The notes under the pieces are model-generated. The model made no database searches and was not told the origin of the DNA. It saw only the letters and a program-made list of their open reading frames with translations. Below are positions 53,557 through 62,393 of a stretch of 64,000 nucleotides of DNA, in pieces; within the stretch, counting starts at the first letter, position 1, and each line of letters opens with the position of its first letter. Both the position numbers and the translations under genes were made by a program. Source of the DNA: Chitinophaga sp. sic0106 (GTDB lineage Bacteria; Bacteroidota; Bacteroidia; Chitinophagales; Chitinophagaceae); the NCBI RefSeq assembly GCF_019219075.1, contig NZ_JAHUWJ010000015.1, forward strand, positions 1 through 64,000. The letters are read 5' to 3'.

Positions 53557-53927
53557 ACTATGTAATAAGCTGTTGGCGCAATAGAAATGCGAAATTAATC
53601 AAAGAGCTAAAGGATTTTCCCGCGCTATATTATCTTATTATTAAACCCTGCCTGTTTAAAAATACAATATTTATCGCAGCACCTATTCACCAGCAATAGG
53701 ATGCGTTTTACCGGAGACTGTCCGTCTGCATACCAAAAATGCCAGATTTTACGCCTACATTTGACCCCGAAAACTTATGAGAAAAAAGGTATTGTTTGAT
53801 GCAGCTCCCCCGAGTAGACCAATAATCTGAGGATACAACCTGATATGTCAACCCGGTTACGGAAAGTAAATTAAGCACCTCCTTGATGCGCGATTCAGCA
53901 ACTTTTTATTGAACACAAACAAGCACT
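53557..53927. other. Intergenic region, leader of the next gene
   Basis: 371 bp between divergent genes. A TACATTTG (53756-53763) is a good -7 box for the gene at 53928 but has no clear TTG upstream, giving a long leader of about 160 nt. A 17-codon ORF (53778-53831) lies in that leader; nothing identifies it. Confidence 0.4.
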
Positions 53928-54668
53928 ATGCAAAACACAGACAAATCGCTCAAACGTAAAGTCAACTTTTTAATGTATTACGCTGTCATCAGCACCTCCA
54001 TCTTTTTAGTATTTATCCTTTCTTCTTTTGTTGGAAGAGATAAAAATCTTACCGCGGACGAGCTGACCGTAAAGCGCATCACTGTCGTGGGAGAAGATAA
54101 CATTCCAAGAATGGTGCTAAGTAACGAAACCAGGCAGCACTCCGGCAGAATGGAAGGCAAGGACATCCCGAAACGTGACAGACCTGCCGGCATTATCTTC
54201 TTCACCAACAGGGGTGATGAGTGCGGCGGCATTGTGGCGGCTACCACTACTAAAGATGGTTCAGTGAATCATGGCATGTCTTTCACCATGGACAACTATC
54301 ACGACGACCAGGTAATTCAGCTCTTAAATGATGAAACCTACGAAAACGGAAAGGCGGAGGTTTCACGCGGATTGATGTTTAATGAATATCCTGTGGGCAG
54401 CAATCTCATGGACCGCATGGCGAAAACGAAAGAACTGGAAAAAATCGCAGATCCTAAAGAACGTGATGCTAAAATCGGTGAACTGTGGAACAAGGAAGGT
54501 GCTAAGAGAAGGATGTTTATCGGCAGAAACGTAAATGCCGATGCGGGCGTATTTTTATATGATGCCAAAGGAAAGCCTAAAATGAAGATCTACGTGGATA
54601 AAGCGGGCAATCCTAAGATTGAGGTACGTGACAGTAGCGGACAGTATAAAAACATTATTCCGCAATAA
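53928..54668 (+). CDS. Membrane-anchored protein of unknown function
   Basis: 246 residues. One membrane helix (about 15-36, FLMYYAVISTSIFLVFILSSF) after a basic N-terminus, then an extracytoplasmic domain with alternating strands and loops: TADELTVKRITVVGEDNIPRMVLSNE, AGIIFFTNRGDECGGIVAA, RRMFIGRNVNADAGVFLYDAKGKPKMKIYVDKAGNPKIEVRD. The paired phrases with Asp-Gly and Asn-Gly turns resemble a beta-helix or solenoid. Widespread in Bacteroidota as a hypothetical protein; I know of no function. Single gene with its own terminator. Confidence 0.7.
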   Translation: MQNTDKSLKRKVNFLMYYAVISTSIFLVFILSSFVGRDKNLTADELTVKRITVVGEDNIPRMVLSNETRQHSGRMEGKDIPKRDRPAGIIFFTNRGDECGGIVAATTTKDGSVNHGMSFTMDNYHDDQVIQLLNDETYENGKAEVSRGLMFNEYPVGSNLMDRMAKTKELEKIADPKERDAKIGELWNKEGAKRRMFIGRNVNADAGVFLYDAKGKPKMKIYVDKAGNPKIEVRDSSGQYKNIIPQ

Positions 54669-54677
54669 TCGGGCATT

Positions 54678-54714
54678 AAAAAAGGATGCTTTCTTTGCGA
54701 AAGCATCCTTTTTT
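54678..54714. terminator. Strong bidirectional terminator
   Basis: Perfect stem AAAAAAGGATGCTTTC / GAAAGCATCCTTTTTT with a 5-nt loop between two convergent genes. Confidence 0.9.
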
Positions 54715-54736
54715 AATTTTATGATTCAGGAAGATG

Positions 54737-55183
54737 TTAACCTCTCCCGTCAATTCTCTTGATTTCTTTTGCATAGTATCCTTTGGCATTTCTGTCGCGC
54801 AAAAATGATACCTTATCTTTTTCCTTTACAGGCACTAGTAAATCGTTCATATGAAAGAATATGTCTTCCCTGGATTGATCATCAGAAATAAACCCAAAAC
54901 CTTTAGTGGAGTTGTAGAAGGTTACCATGCCCGTTCTCAGAGGATCCTCCGCTGGACGTGGAGTGGCACCAATCCTTATATCTTTTGAATCAATTTCCAC
55001 TTTGTTGGAATGATCCGGTGGGGTAGAACTCAGGTTCCCGTATTCGTCCACATAAGCTAACATATCTTCCAGGCTTTTGCCCTTGTTATTGTTCTCTTTA
55101 CGGTCCTGTTTCTTTTGAGCCTTGTTCTCTTTGGCTTTGGCCTTTTTATTTCTGTTTTCTTTTTTTGAGAAGGATTCTCCCAT
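54737..55183 (-). CDS. Cold-shock-domain RNA-binding protein with basic N-terminal tail
   Basis: 148 residues. The C-terminal 62 residues form a cold-shock domain: GMVTFYNSTKGFGFISDD with RNP1-like KGFGFI, DIFFHMNDL with RNP2, and VSFLRDRNAKGYYAKEIKRI. The first 40 residues are almost all Lys, Glu, Asn and Gln (KKENRNKKAKAKENKAQKK), unlike the compact bacterial Csp proteins of about 67 residues, and are probably disordered and RNA-binding. A linker of about 45 residues joins the two. Likely an RNA chaperone or regulator in the cytoplasm. Confidence 0.88.
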   Translation of the reverse strand: MGESFSKKENRNKKAKAKENKAQKKQDRKENNNKGKSLEDMLAYVDEYGNLSSTPPDHSNKVEIDSKDIRIGATPRPAEDPLRTGMVTFYNSTKGFGFISDDQSREDIFFHMNDLLVPVKEKDKVSFLRDRNAKGYYAKEIKRIDGRG

Positions 55184-55498
55184 AGTTACTTGTTTTAGTT
55201 ATATCGCAATATTGCACCAATACGATTTTTGTGTAATATGTTGAGTGAGATAATACGGCAGCTGGAAAAGCGTAAACTGAGGAAGAAAAGAAGAATTCCA
55301 GACTAGATCAGAAGAAGCCGAGGCAGGAGCCTGATATATTTGAATAAAGATACGATTAAAAACCGAATAAAGCGGGATTAATTTGAAAGTCAGGCTTATA
55401 CAACATTTTTCTGCGATGGGTTATTCTGCTGGTAAAGGAATTAATTATCTTACGGTATAGTTGCGATACAACCATGCAAAACCCATAATTTTCGAGAG
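55184..55498. other. Divergent intergenic region
   Basis: 315 bp between the cold-shock gene and the antiporter gene, AT-rich. A 22-codon basic ORF at 55238-55306 is the only open frame and is not convincing. Nothing else recognisable. Confidence 0.35.
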
Positions 55499-57067
55499 AT
55501 GATACCTCAGTTTTCATTTTATCTTACCCTTATTGTAATTATCATCGCGATCATCATGCTGGCCAACAGGCTGAAGATTGCCTATCCGGTGTTGCTGGTA
55601 GTGGCAGGCCTGATCCTGAGTTTTATTCCGGGCGTTCCGTTGTTGCGGATGGACCCGGAACTGATATTTGTAATTTTCCTGCCTCCCCTGCTATACGAGG
55701 CCGCCTGGGCTATTTCCTGGAAAGAGCTGTGGCGCTGGCGCCGCATTATTGGCAGCTTTGCTTTTGTAGTAGTGTTCTTAACTGCCATGAGCGTGGCCTT
55801 TGTAGCCAATCACTTTATTCCCGGCTTTACGCTGGCATTGGGCTTTTTGCTGGGTGGCATCGTATCCCCGCCGGATGCAGTAAGTGCCAGTGCCATCCTC
55901 AAATTCGTGAACGTGCCTAAGCGGATGTCGGCCATACTGGAAGGAGAAAGTCTGCTAAACGACGCTTCCTCCCTCATTATTTTCCGCTTTGCCCTCATCG
56001 CCCTCAGCACGGGCCAGTTCATCTGGTACCAGGCCGTAGGTGGCTTTGCCTGGATGATCATAGGCGGCATAGGCATCGGACTCCTCCTCGCCTGGGTCAT
56101 CATACAGGCGCAGAAGCGCCTGCCCACGGACGCTAATATGGACACCATCCTCACCATCATCACTCCTTATGTCATATACATGGTGGCAGAGGAAGCCCAT
56201 AGCTCCGGCGTGCTCGCTGTAGTATGCGGCGGCCTGCTCATGTCCAACAAACGCCATACCTTCCTGAGCAATACCTCCCGCCTGCGCGGCGTGAACGTAT
56301 GGCAAAACATCGTGTTTGTATTGAACGGATTAGTGTTTCTCCTGATCGGGCTGGACCTCCCCGAAATTACCGGCGGCCTGGAAGGCGTAAGCATGATGAC
56401 TGCCATCGGTTACGGTGTATTGGTGACCGTAGTGCTCATCATAGGTCGCATACTGGCAGCCTATGGTGCCGTTATCGTGACCCTCATTGCCCGTAACTTC
56501 ATAACGGTAGCGGATGCACGTAGTCCTGGATTCAAAGCTCCCCTGGTAATGGGCTGGACGGGCATGAGAGGTGTGGTATCCCTGGCGGCAGCGCTGAGTA
56601 TCCCCGTAACCCTGCACGGAGCCCCGTTTCCACAGCGAAACCTGATTCTCTTTATTACCTTCATCGTTATTCTCATTACCCTGCTCCTGCAAGGACTCAC
56701 CCTCCCCTACCTCATCCGGAAACTTGACCTGCCGCAATATGATGACTTCGTACCGGAGGAAGAAGCAGAAGCACTCATCAGGAAAGGGCTGGCTGATCAT
56801 ACGGTGCATTTTATCGAATCCCGCTTCGGGGACCGGGTCACCTCGGACCAACACCTGCGGCAACTGCAGGAAAAATGGAACAGCCTGTTGCAGGCAAGCA
56901 ATGAAGAACTGCAAACGTTGTCCAAATCCGAAAGCTATGAGATCATCAACAGCCAGCGCGCATGGCTGCTGTCCCAAAATGCGGCCGACAAACATTTCGA
57001 TGAGGAACTTATAAGGAAATATTTAACGAAGCTGGACCTGGAAGAAGAAAAATTGAAATACAGTTAA
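55499..57067 (+). CDS. Na+/H+ antiporter, CPA1 family
   Basis: 522 residues with about 12 membrane helices followed by a cytoplasmic tail of about 100 residues that is helical and charged. Family residues are present: GGIVSPPDAVSASAIL (the unwound helix), LEGESLLNDASSLIIFRFAL with the ion-binding Asn-Asp pair, and GMRGVVSLAAALSIPV. Exchanges cytoplasmic Na+ (or K+) for H+, for salt and pH balance. Single gene; the upstream 315 bp holds its promoter. Start ATG 55499 gives a first helix right at the N-terminus. Confidence 0.92.
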   Translation: MIPQFSFYLTLIVIIIAIIMLANRLKIAYPVLLVVAGLILSFIPGVPLLRMDPELIFVIFLPPLLYEAAWAISWKELWRWRRIIGSFAFVVVFLTAMSVAFVANHFIPGFTLALGFLLGGIVSPPDAVSASAILKFVNVPKRMSAILEGESLLNDASSLIIFRFALIALSTGQFIWYQAVGGFAWMIIGGIGIGLLLAWVIIQAQKRLPTDANMDTILTIITPYVIYMVAEEAHSSGVLAVVCGGLLMSNKRHTFLSNTSRLRGVNVWQNIVFVLNGLVFLLIGLDLPEITGGLEGVSMMTAIGYGVLVTVVLIIGRILAAYGAVIVTLIARNFITVADARSPGFKAPLVMGWTGMRGVVSLAAALSIPVTLHGAPFPQRNLILFITFIVILITLLLQGLTLPYLIRKLDLPQYDDFVPEEEAEALIRKGLADHTVHFIESRFGDRVTSDQHLRQLQEKWNSLLQASNEELQTLSKSESYEIINSQRAWLLSQNAADKHFDEELIRKYLTKLDLEEEKLKYS

Positions 57068-57412
57068 TCACTGGTGGCGGCAGGACTAATTATAATCTTA
57101 ACTGCAAACACACCTCACTAAGCTAAATTTTTGTTCAGGAAAGAGAGGTGTAACGGTGATCAGACATTTACCTATAACATAAACTGAAATTCTTGCGTTA
57201 TTATAGCATGGCCCATTCAACTAATCAAGTAAAAAAACGCTGCCAAAAATTTGATCAATCAAATAATAATTAATATTTTCCAATTCGCAAATTATCTTTA
57301 ACCCAAAGACCATTATATTCTTAGCTAATTCGGAAAAATAGATAGTTCGCTAATCTCAACAGTTTGTATACCTGAACCTATAAGTCATCATCCAAAATCT
57401 GTATTTAAGACT
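57068..57412. other. AT-rich intergenic region, no gene
   Basis: 345 bp with no ORF or hairpin that I can support. Base composition drops here, at the left border of the AT-rich accessory patch that ends near 60982. Confidence 0.4.
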
Positions 57413-58687
57413 ATGAAAACAAAACTCATCTATGGCATCCTATCGTTCCTATTTCTATTAGTAAATTCGTGCACTGATTACGATTCTTCTACTCCAACAG
57501 AAAAAGAAAAGGTTGCTCCACAAGCTCTGATTGATGCAGCAAAAACATGGTATGCCACGCAAATAAAATTGAAAGATACCGCTGATGAAAAACAATCGAA
57601 TTATAAGCTAAAAATAAGATGGGAGAGTTCTATAATGTATCCGCAAAATAATGGCACTCACTTGTTAATTGCACCAACAGCAGATTTCAAACTGAACAAC
57701 GACAAATATGGGTTCCTCCGAAAGGCAATATTCGTTGAAAAAGAGGGCGAAATAATTTCGGGAAATATTGTGGAGGCTTACGGAGATCCCAAAGTCCTTT
57801 CAAGTAAGAATAATAGCCTATTTGAACAAATTAACTCTTCCACAATTCCGAAATTTAATGGTGCTATCATAGTATACGATATAACCTATTTTCGATTAGA
57901 AGGACGCTACTATAAAGAAGGCATAGTACAGGGCAACTCAAAGTTAACATCCGGCGACACTTATCAGAATACCCTATCAGGCAAGCACACCACTCCCAGC
58001 CTGAGTACAGAGAGCGAACAGGATTGCAGATATGTTTTTCTCGTTACTTATTGGAGTGATGGTACTCAAACCTGGGATTTTCTATATTCCTATTGTATAG
58101 ATACCGGGTCAAATCCAGGAGGCGGTGGTGGAAACACAACGGAAAATGCCTTAAGTAGAAACTTTAATGTTAATTCGGTTTATGGAGGTAATGGCAACAA
58201 ACCAATCGCAGAATACCCTATAACATGCTCTGGTGTCCAGGGATCATGGGATAGAGCAGCCACTCTGGATAAAGAAGTTGTTAGTGTATTAACCGTTGAC
58301 AACCGTGTTATGACAGTTGCTGTCCTGGGATATGATGGAGGTAGGGCTAGTGGCTTTTATATGCATGAAGGCCAGGCATATTATACTTATCCTGAAAGCC
58401 AGGGTGCTCCTCAACAACAATACGCTGGAATGATTAAAGCCGCAGGACAATATTTCATACCAATTCGGGCTACAATTCATACCCATTCACCATGTATACA
58501 AGATGGAACGGATGGTGTCTCTAATCAAACTTTAAGTAACGGAGACCAAAATATGGCAACCAGTTATCCATCCATCGTTCACTATATAATTGGTTGTGGG
58601 GCAATTGGACAATTCAAGGCCGGTGAAACAAGTGCTACTGTAATTGCTACCGGCCCTTTAAACGTAACGTGTTCCAGTATAAAATAA
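57413..58687 (+). CDS. Lipoprotein with C-terminal JAMM/DUF4329-like domain
   Basis: 424 residues. Lipoprotein signal peptide with lipobox LLVNSC (Cys about 20). Residues about 30-230 form a domain found in Bacteroidota lipoproteins (ALIDAAKTWYATQI, YGFLRKAIFVEKEGEIISGNIVEAY, VFLVTYWSDGTQTWDFLYSYC). A glycine-rich linker (NPGGGGGN) follows. The C-terminal 170 residues carry IHTHSPC with two His (356, 358) followed by SNGD (375-378): the H-x-H ... S-x-x-D pattern of JAMM metalloproteases and of DUF4329 domains seen in polymorphic toxins. The spacing differs from classic JAMM, so activity is uncertain. The next gene starts 3 bp later and is probably cotranscribed. Confidence 0.68.
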   Translation: MKTKLIYGILSFLFLLVNSCTDYDSSTPTEKEKVAPQALIDAAKTWYATQIKLKDTADEKQSNYKLKIRWESSIMYPQNNGTHLLIAPTADFKLNNDKYGFLRKAIFVEKEGEIISGNIVEAYGDPKVLSSKNNSLFEQINSSTIPKFNGAIIVYDITYFRLEGRYYKEGIVQGNSKLTSGDTYQNTLSGKHTTPSLSTESEQDCRYVFLVTYWSDGTQTWDFLYSYCIDTGSNPGGGGGNTTENALSRNFNVNSVYGGNGNKPIAEYPITCSGVQGSWDRAATLDKEVVSVLTVDNRVMTVAVLGYDGGRASGFYMHEGQAYYTYPESQGAPQQQYAGMIKAAGQYFIPIRATIHTHSPCIQDGTDGVSNQTLSNGDQNMATSYPSIVHYIIGCGAIGQFKAGETSATVIATGPLNVTCSSIK

Positions 58688-58690
58688 ATT

Positions 58691-59272
58691 ATGAAAGTCA
58701 TTTTTCTATTTCCTGTATTACTTTTTTTCACACTTGATTGTATTGCTCAATCAAAATGCAATTTTGTTATTCAGCAAATTGTAATTAAGGATAGTGTAAT
58801 TATTGAGGTAATTCAACAAGTAATTAATGAAGAAGAGAAAAGTCCTGATTCATTAAATCTCTTTAAAAGAAGACTCGGTTATGTGAACCTTTTTGTCTCA
58901 GAACAAAACAATGGAGATACAGTGTTGAAATACTTCATAACTCCCGCTATGTATTCAATAAAGAATGATGACAAGGACGAAATATATTCACCATATTATG
59001 CCTACATTAACAACAGACTGGTATTAGTATATCTCAATACATTAAAAAACATTTCTGATTGCCCTTATTCCGCTAAAAGCAAAAGGGCAATCAGAAAAAA
59101 AATTAATAAGTGCCTTGAAGCAACGAAAAAAGTGACCTTTTATGACATGAATAACCAACCTGTATTTACAGATAAACATTTCAGGAAGGACTATTTTAAA
59201 TTTCATGCTGGCAAAACTGTCTATATACTAAAAAATCAAAAACGACTGATAATCAATAATAAATATCAGTAA
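58691..59272 (+). CDS. Secreted protein of unknown function, partner of the JAMM-like lipoprotein
   Basis: 193 residues with an N-terminal signal peptide (VIFLFPVLLFFTLDCIAQ). The mature part has alternating hydrophobic stretches and a basic middle (KSKRAIRKKINKCLEATKKVTFYDM) and two Cys pairs. No homology is evident to me. It starts 3 bp after the stop of the lipoprotein gene, a spacing that implies a single mRNA and perhaps a complex; an immunity or accessory role is a guess. Confidence 0.6.
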   Translation: MKVIFLFPVLLFFTLDCIAQSKCNFVIQQIVIKDSVIIEVIQQVINEEEKSPDSLNLFKRRLGYVNLFVSEQNNGDTVLKYFITPAMYSIKNDDKDEIYSPYYAYINNRLVLVYLNTLKNISDCPYSAKSKRAIRKKINKCLEATKKVTFYDMNNQPVFTDKHFRKDYFKFHAGKTVYILKNQKRLIINNKYQ

Positions 59273-59350
59273 TATATCCGAATTACAGTGCTATTCAGAA
59301 TATGATCGCTACTTGATTCACAAAATATATTACTAATAAACGGCATCAAA

Positions 59351-59971
59351 ATGGGAATTACCCACCCCATAAAAAATATATACAAGACACTATTACTTAC
59401 ATGTTTCTACTTAGTGGTAACAGGTTTCTTCTCCATTCAAATATTCACCACAGAAAGCAGAAAGAACAAGTTTATTGAATATGACCAGCATCTGCTATTT
59501 TTCCTTTCAGGAATTGCAGGTATATTGTGTATAAATTTTCTGATCTCTTCAAAAGTACTAGTATTCAATAGGATTGACGCAATTATTATCCTTTTCACAA
59601 TATATGCATTACTTAACCTAATCATTTCGCACCAAACCTATTTTATACCCCATTTTGTGGGATTTCCACTTTTAATCGCATATTTTTTCTTTAAATATAT
59701 CAACAAATTAAAGTTCAATAAATCACTTATAAACTGGGGATTTATAGTTTCTTATATCACATTTCTTTTTTTAGACTTAACAAATGAGTCACTATTTCAT
59801 AGTGGCCATATAGAGATAAAAGTCATAATTGGAATACACTTTTTGTTAGCGATAGCGCTAAAACGATCATGTTTCTTGGAACAGAAGACAATCCAGGATC
59901 ACCTCATAAACCGTTTACAAAAAAGGCAAAAGTTTATAGACGAACTTTTTCGAAGAATAACAATAGCCTAG
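59351..59971 (+). CDS. Polytopic membrane protein, unknown
   Basis: 206 residues with about six hydrophobic helices (LLLTCFYLVVTGFFSI, LLFFLSGIAGILCINFLIS, AIIILFTIYALLNLII, and others) and a basic, charged C-terminus. Composition is AT-rich. I do not recognise the family; the first part has the look of an O-antigen-ligase-like or other multi-spanning start, so it could be a truncated gene. It follows the secreted protein after 78 bp, and its 3' end overlaps the frame of the discoidin-like remnant. Confidence 0.5.
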   Translation: MGITHPIKNIYKTLLLTCFYLVVTGFFSIQIFTTESRKNKFIEYDQHLLFFLSGIAGILCINFLISSKVLVFNRIDAIIILFTIYALLNLIISHQTYFIPHFVGFPLLIAYFFFKYINKLKFNKSLINWGFIVSYITFLFLDLTNESLFHSGHIEIKVIIGIHFLLAIALKRSCFLEQKTIQDHLINRLQKRQKFIDELFRRITIA

Positions 59972-60982
59972 CAGCTATTAAATCAGAGGCTGAAATTGTT
60001 CCATCTCTATTTCTGGATGACAAAATAATAGATGTTACTGACCAATATGTGACTTGCAAGGACATAACAATACCTGTTAAAGAAATAGATTCAAATAAAT
60101 ACGCTTACATTGGTGTTTTTGACAACAATGACTGGGTTCCTATTGACTGGGGAAAAATTAAGAATAATCAGGTAACATTTAGAAAAATAGAAGTGGGTAT
60201 TGTATACGCCCCATTATATTTCGGCAGAAATGGTATCCAAATGGCTAATTCTCCATTTATTCTGGATAGCATGGGAAAAACTACCTTTCTAATTCCTGAA
60301 GCTCATAAATTAAGTATACATAAAAGGATGGAGATAAACAGAGTATTTCCCGACACACCAGATGATTTTTACGTAGGTGATTTTGACAGTGCGCGCTTTC
60401 AAGGATCCAATGATCCAAATTTTAATGCGAATACTGATTTGTATATTGTCCCCAGACACCCTCTACCTTATTGGAATACAATAAGTCTCAATTCTAAACA
60501 AGCTTTCAGATATATCAGATGTTTACCCTCCCATTCAATGAATTGTTGTTTGGCTGAAATTGCTTTCTATAGTGGGCCAAATAAGCTAAAAGGAAAGATT
60601 GTCAGCTTCAATGAAAGTACAATTAAAAACTCCCAGACAGGTCCTGAAATGGCTATGGACGATAATTTTTATACTGCTTTCGAGACACATAAGGGGAAAG
60701 TGGGTTGGATTAGATTTGGGAAAACCTATTCAAATCGATAGCATTAAGTTCTCCTCAAAAATTTATAAAAAAAGGGAAAATTATCTTGTGGAAGGTCATT
60801 TATATGAATTGTCTTATTGGGATCGTGATGGATGGAAATCATTTGGGAAAAAATATGCAAGGGAAGAAAAATTGATATTCTACAATCTACCCCAAAATGC
60901 CTTGTTTATTCTAAAAGATTTGACTAAGAAAGCTAAAAGTAGAATTTTCACGATAAATGCTGGACGGCAAATTTGGTGGTAA
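59869..60982 (+). pseudogene. Frameshifted, truncated discoidin-like (F5/8-type) protein gene
   Basis: Two frames form one protein. The first (59869-60741) carries VTDQYVTCKDITIPVKEI, YAYIGVFDNNDWVPIDWGKI, IVYAPLYFGRNG and AFRYIRCLPSHSMNCCLAEIAFY. The reading then continues in another frame as WVGLDLGKPIQIDSIKF and GHLYELSYWDRDGWKSFGKK to a normal end IWW at 60982. The switch falls near 60695-60705, where GGGG, AAA and GGG runs follow one another. Bacteroides relatives carry the same module at the C-terminus of a longer protein with a transglutaminase-like part; that part is missing. So the gene is truncated and frameshifted, unless the shift is a sequencing error. Confidence 0.7.
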
Positions 60983-61084
60983 CTACCAAGGCATGGTTGC
61001 TTAGTCCTTCCATTAGGCGCGAAAAAATGTATCCGTTCCCGTTAGTTTTCAGGGAGATGTAAATGCTGCATATTCAACCCCATC

Positions 61085-61198
61085 GGATATCCCTGGAACC
61101 AGGGATTTATCCTGCTGCCTATTGCATTTTTATTTTTATCCCTTACATTTGAAGCCCAGGCCCAGCCTGATACCTTAACCCACATATCTTTGGTAACC
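61085..61198 (+). other. Signal-peptide-like coding stretch without a normal start codon
   Basis: In frame with the ankyrin gene at 61199 and open from 61046, the sequence reads NQGFILLPIAFLFLSLTF then EAQAQPDTLTH: a hydrophobic core and a typical signal-peptidase end (AQAQ). No ATG, GTG or TTG lies before it in this frame. It may be the remnant of a lost gene's N-terminus, or the true start of the ankyrin protein from a non-standard codon. An inverted repeat TCCCTGG-AA-CCAGGGA lies at 61090-61105. Confidence 0.4.
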
Positions 61199-62389
61199 AT
61201 GACTGATGTGAATAACCTGGCGGCTGCGCTCAGGAAAAGCCAATGGGCCGATGCCCTGCAACGGATACAACAGAACGAGCAATTGCAAAAAGATCTTGCC
61301 GATCATGATAAACGATATATCTACGATCAGTTAGCCAGAGCAAAGCAATATGAAATACTGCTTGCACTGGCCGATAATGGCAGTATTGATACCGACGTAT
61401 ACGAATACGAATCGCTGGACAGGTCGGCACTGGAATGTGTACTCCGATACACCACCCATGAGCCGGCATCACTTGATTTTCTCACAAAATTCATCGCAAA
61501 GTTCGACAATATCAATGATGCCGTCAACAATAAAACATTGCTGCAACTGGCTTTCACATTAAACGTTCCCGTAGAAGCCATCGCTATCCTCGTAAACGCC
61601 GGCTGTGATCCCCGGTTCAAAAATAATTATGAGGAGAACTACCTGTTTAATATCACCAGGGAATTCAGCATCAGGGAAGATACCGGTATTAAGTACCTGG
61701 AATATCTCATGGATCAGGGCATTGACCCCAACGATGGTAATATCGTGAAAGAAACGCCGCTGCACATCGTAATAGGTAACCGAAAATTAAAATACATGCA
61801 GCTGCTCCTGGAGCGGGGCGCTGATCCTAATCAACCCGGTAAAAATGAAGAATCAGCCTATTATGCTGCACTCGTACACCAGGTATGCGAAGCTGCGATG
61901 TATGAGCAACTGACAGCGTATGCCCCGGCAGATTTCAACCAGGCCAATAAATCAGGTGAAACACTGATCTGTGGAGCTTTACGTATGCGCAGCAGGGCTT
62001 CTGCTGAAGAAGTGGCATTAATAAAATTATTATTGAGAGACGGGGCCGACATCTATCAAACCTCCCCGTATTATAGCAAACTAAAAGCAGCACTCGACTG
62101 GGTAGCTGAATACCCTGCTGAAATGCTCGCCGGCATACTGGAATCCGGAGTGGTTGACGTCGACCGGAGAGACGATGAAGGGAACACACTGCTGCATAAA
62201 GTATGTGGTTACAACGTGAACTACGACCAAAAGGCCGCACAACATCTCTACAAAAAAGTAAAATTATTACTTGAAAACGGTGCAGATGCCAGCATCACCA
62301 ACGACCGTGACCAAAGTGCCATGGACCTGGCCGGACAGGATAACCTGAAAGCCAAAGCGGTGGAACTTCTTCTCAAACAAAAAGCATAG
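61199..62389 (+). CDS. Ankyrin-repeat protein
   Basis: 396 residues from ATG 61199. An N-terminal helical region is followed by about five or six ankyrin repeats, best seen as KETPLHIVIGNRKLKYMQLLLERGADPNQPG, and DEGNTLLHKVCGYNVNYDQKAAQHLYKKVKLLLENGADASITNDRDQSAMDLAGQ. Ankyrin repeats bind proteins; no enzymatic domain is present. A signal-peptide-like stretch directly upstream is in frame (see 61085-61198), so export is possible. The next gene, also ankyrin-rich, starts 4 bp after the stop, which makes an operon. Confidence 0.82.
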   Translation: MTDVNNLAAALRKSQWADALQRIQQNEQLQKDLADHDKRYIYDQLARAKQYEILLALADNGSIDTDVYEYESLDRSALECVLRYTTHEPASLDFLTKFIAKFDNINDAVNNKTLLQLAFTLNVPVEAIAILVNAGCDPRFKNNYEENYLFNITREFSIREDTGIKYLEYLMDQGIDPNDGNIVKETPLHIVIGNRKLKYMQLLLERGADPNQPGKNEESAYYAALVHQVCEAAMYEQLTAYAPADFNQANKSGETLICGALRMRSRASAEEVALIKLLLRDGADIYQTSPYYSKLKAALDWVAEYPAEMLAGILESGVVDVDRRDDEGNTLLHKVCGYNVNYDQKAAQHLYKKVKLLLENGADASITNDRDQSAMDLAGQDNLKAKAVELLLKQKA

Positions 62390-62393
62390 TATT

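Noticed and set aside
55238..55306. 22-codon basic ORF upstream of the antiporter
   Set aside because: Too short and lacks a conserved motif; probably chance in the promoter region.
56330..56995. 221-codon minus-strand frame inside the antiporter gene
   Set aside because: Antisense to a clear CPA1 antiporter; composition is that expected of a shadow frame.
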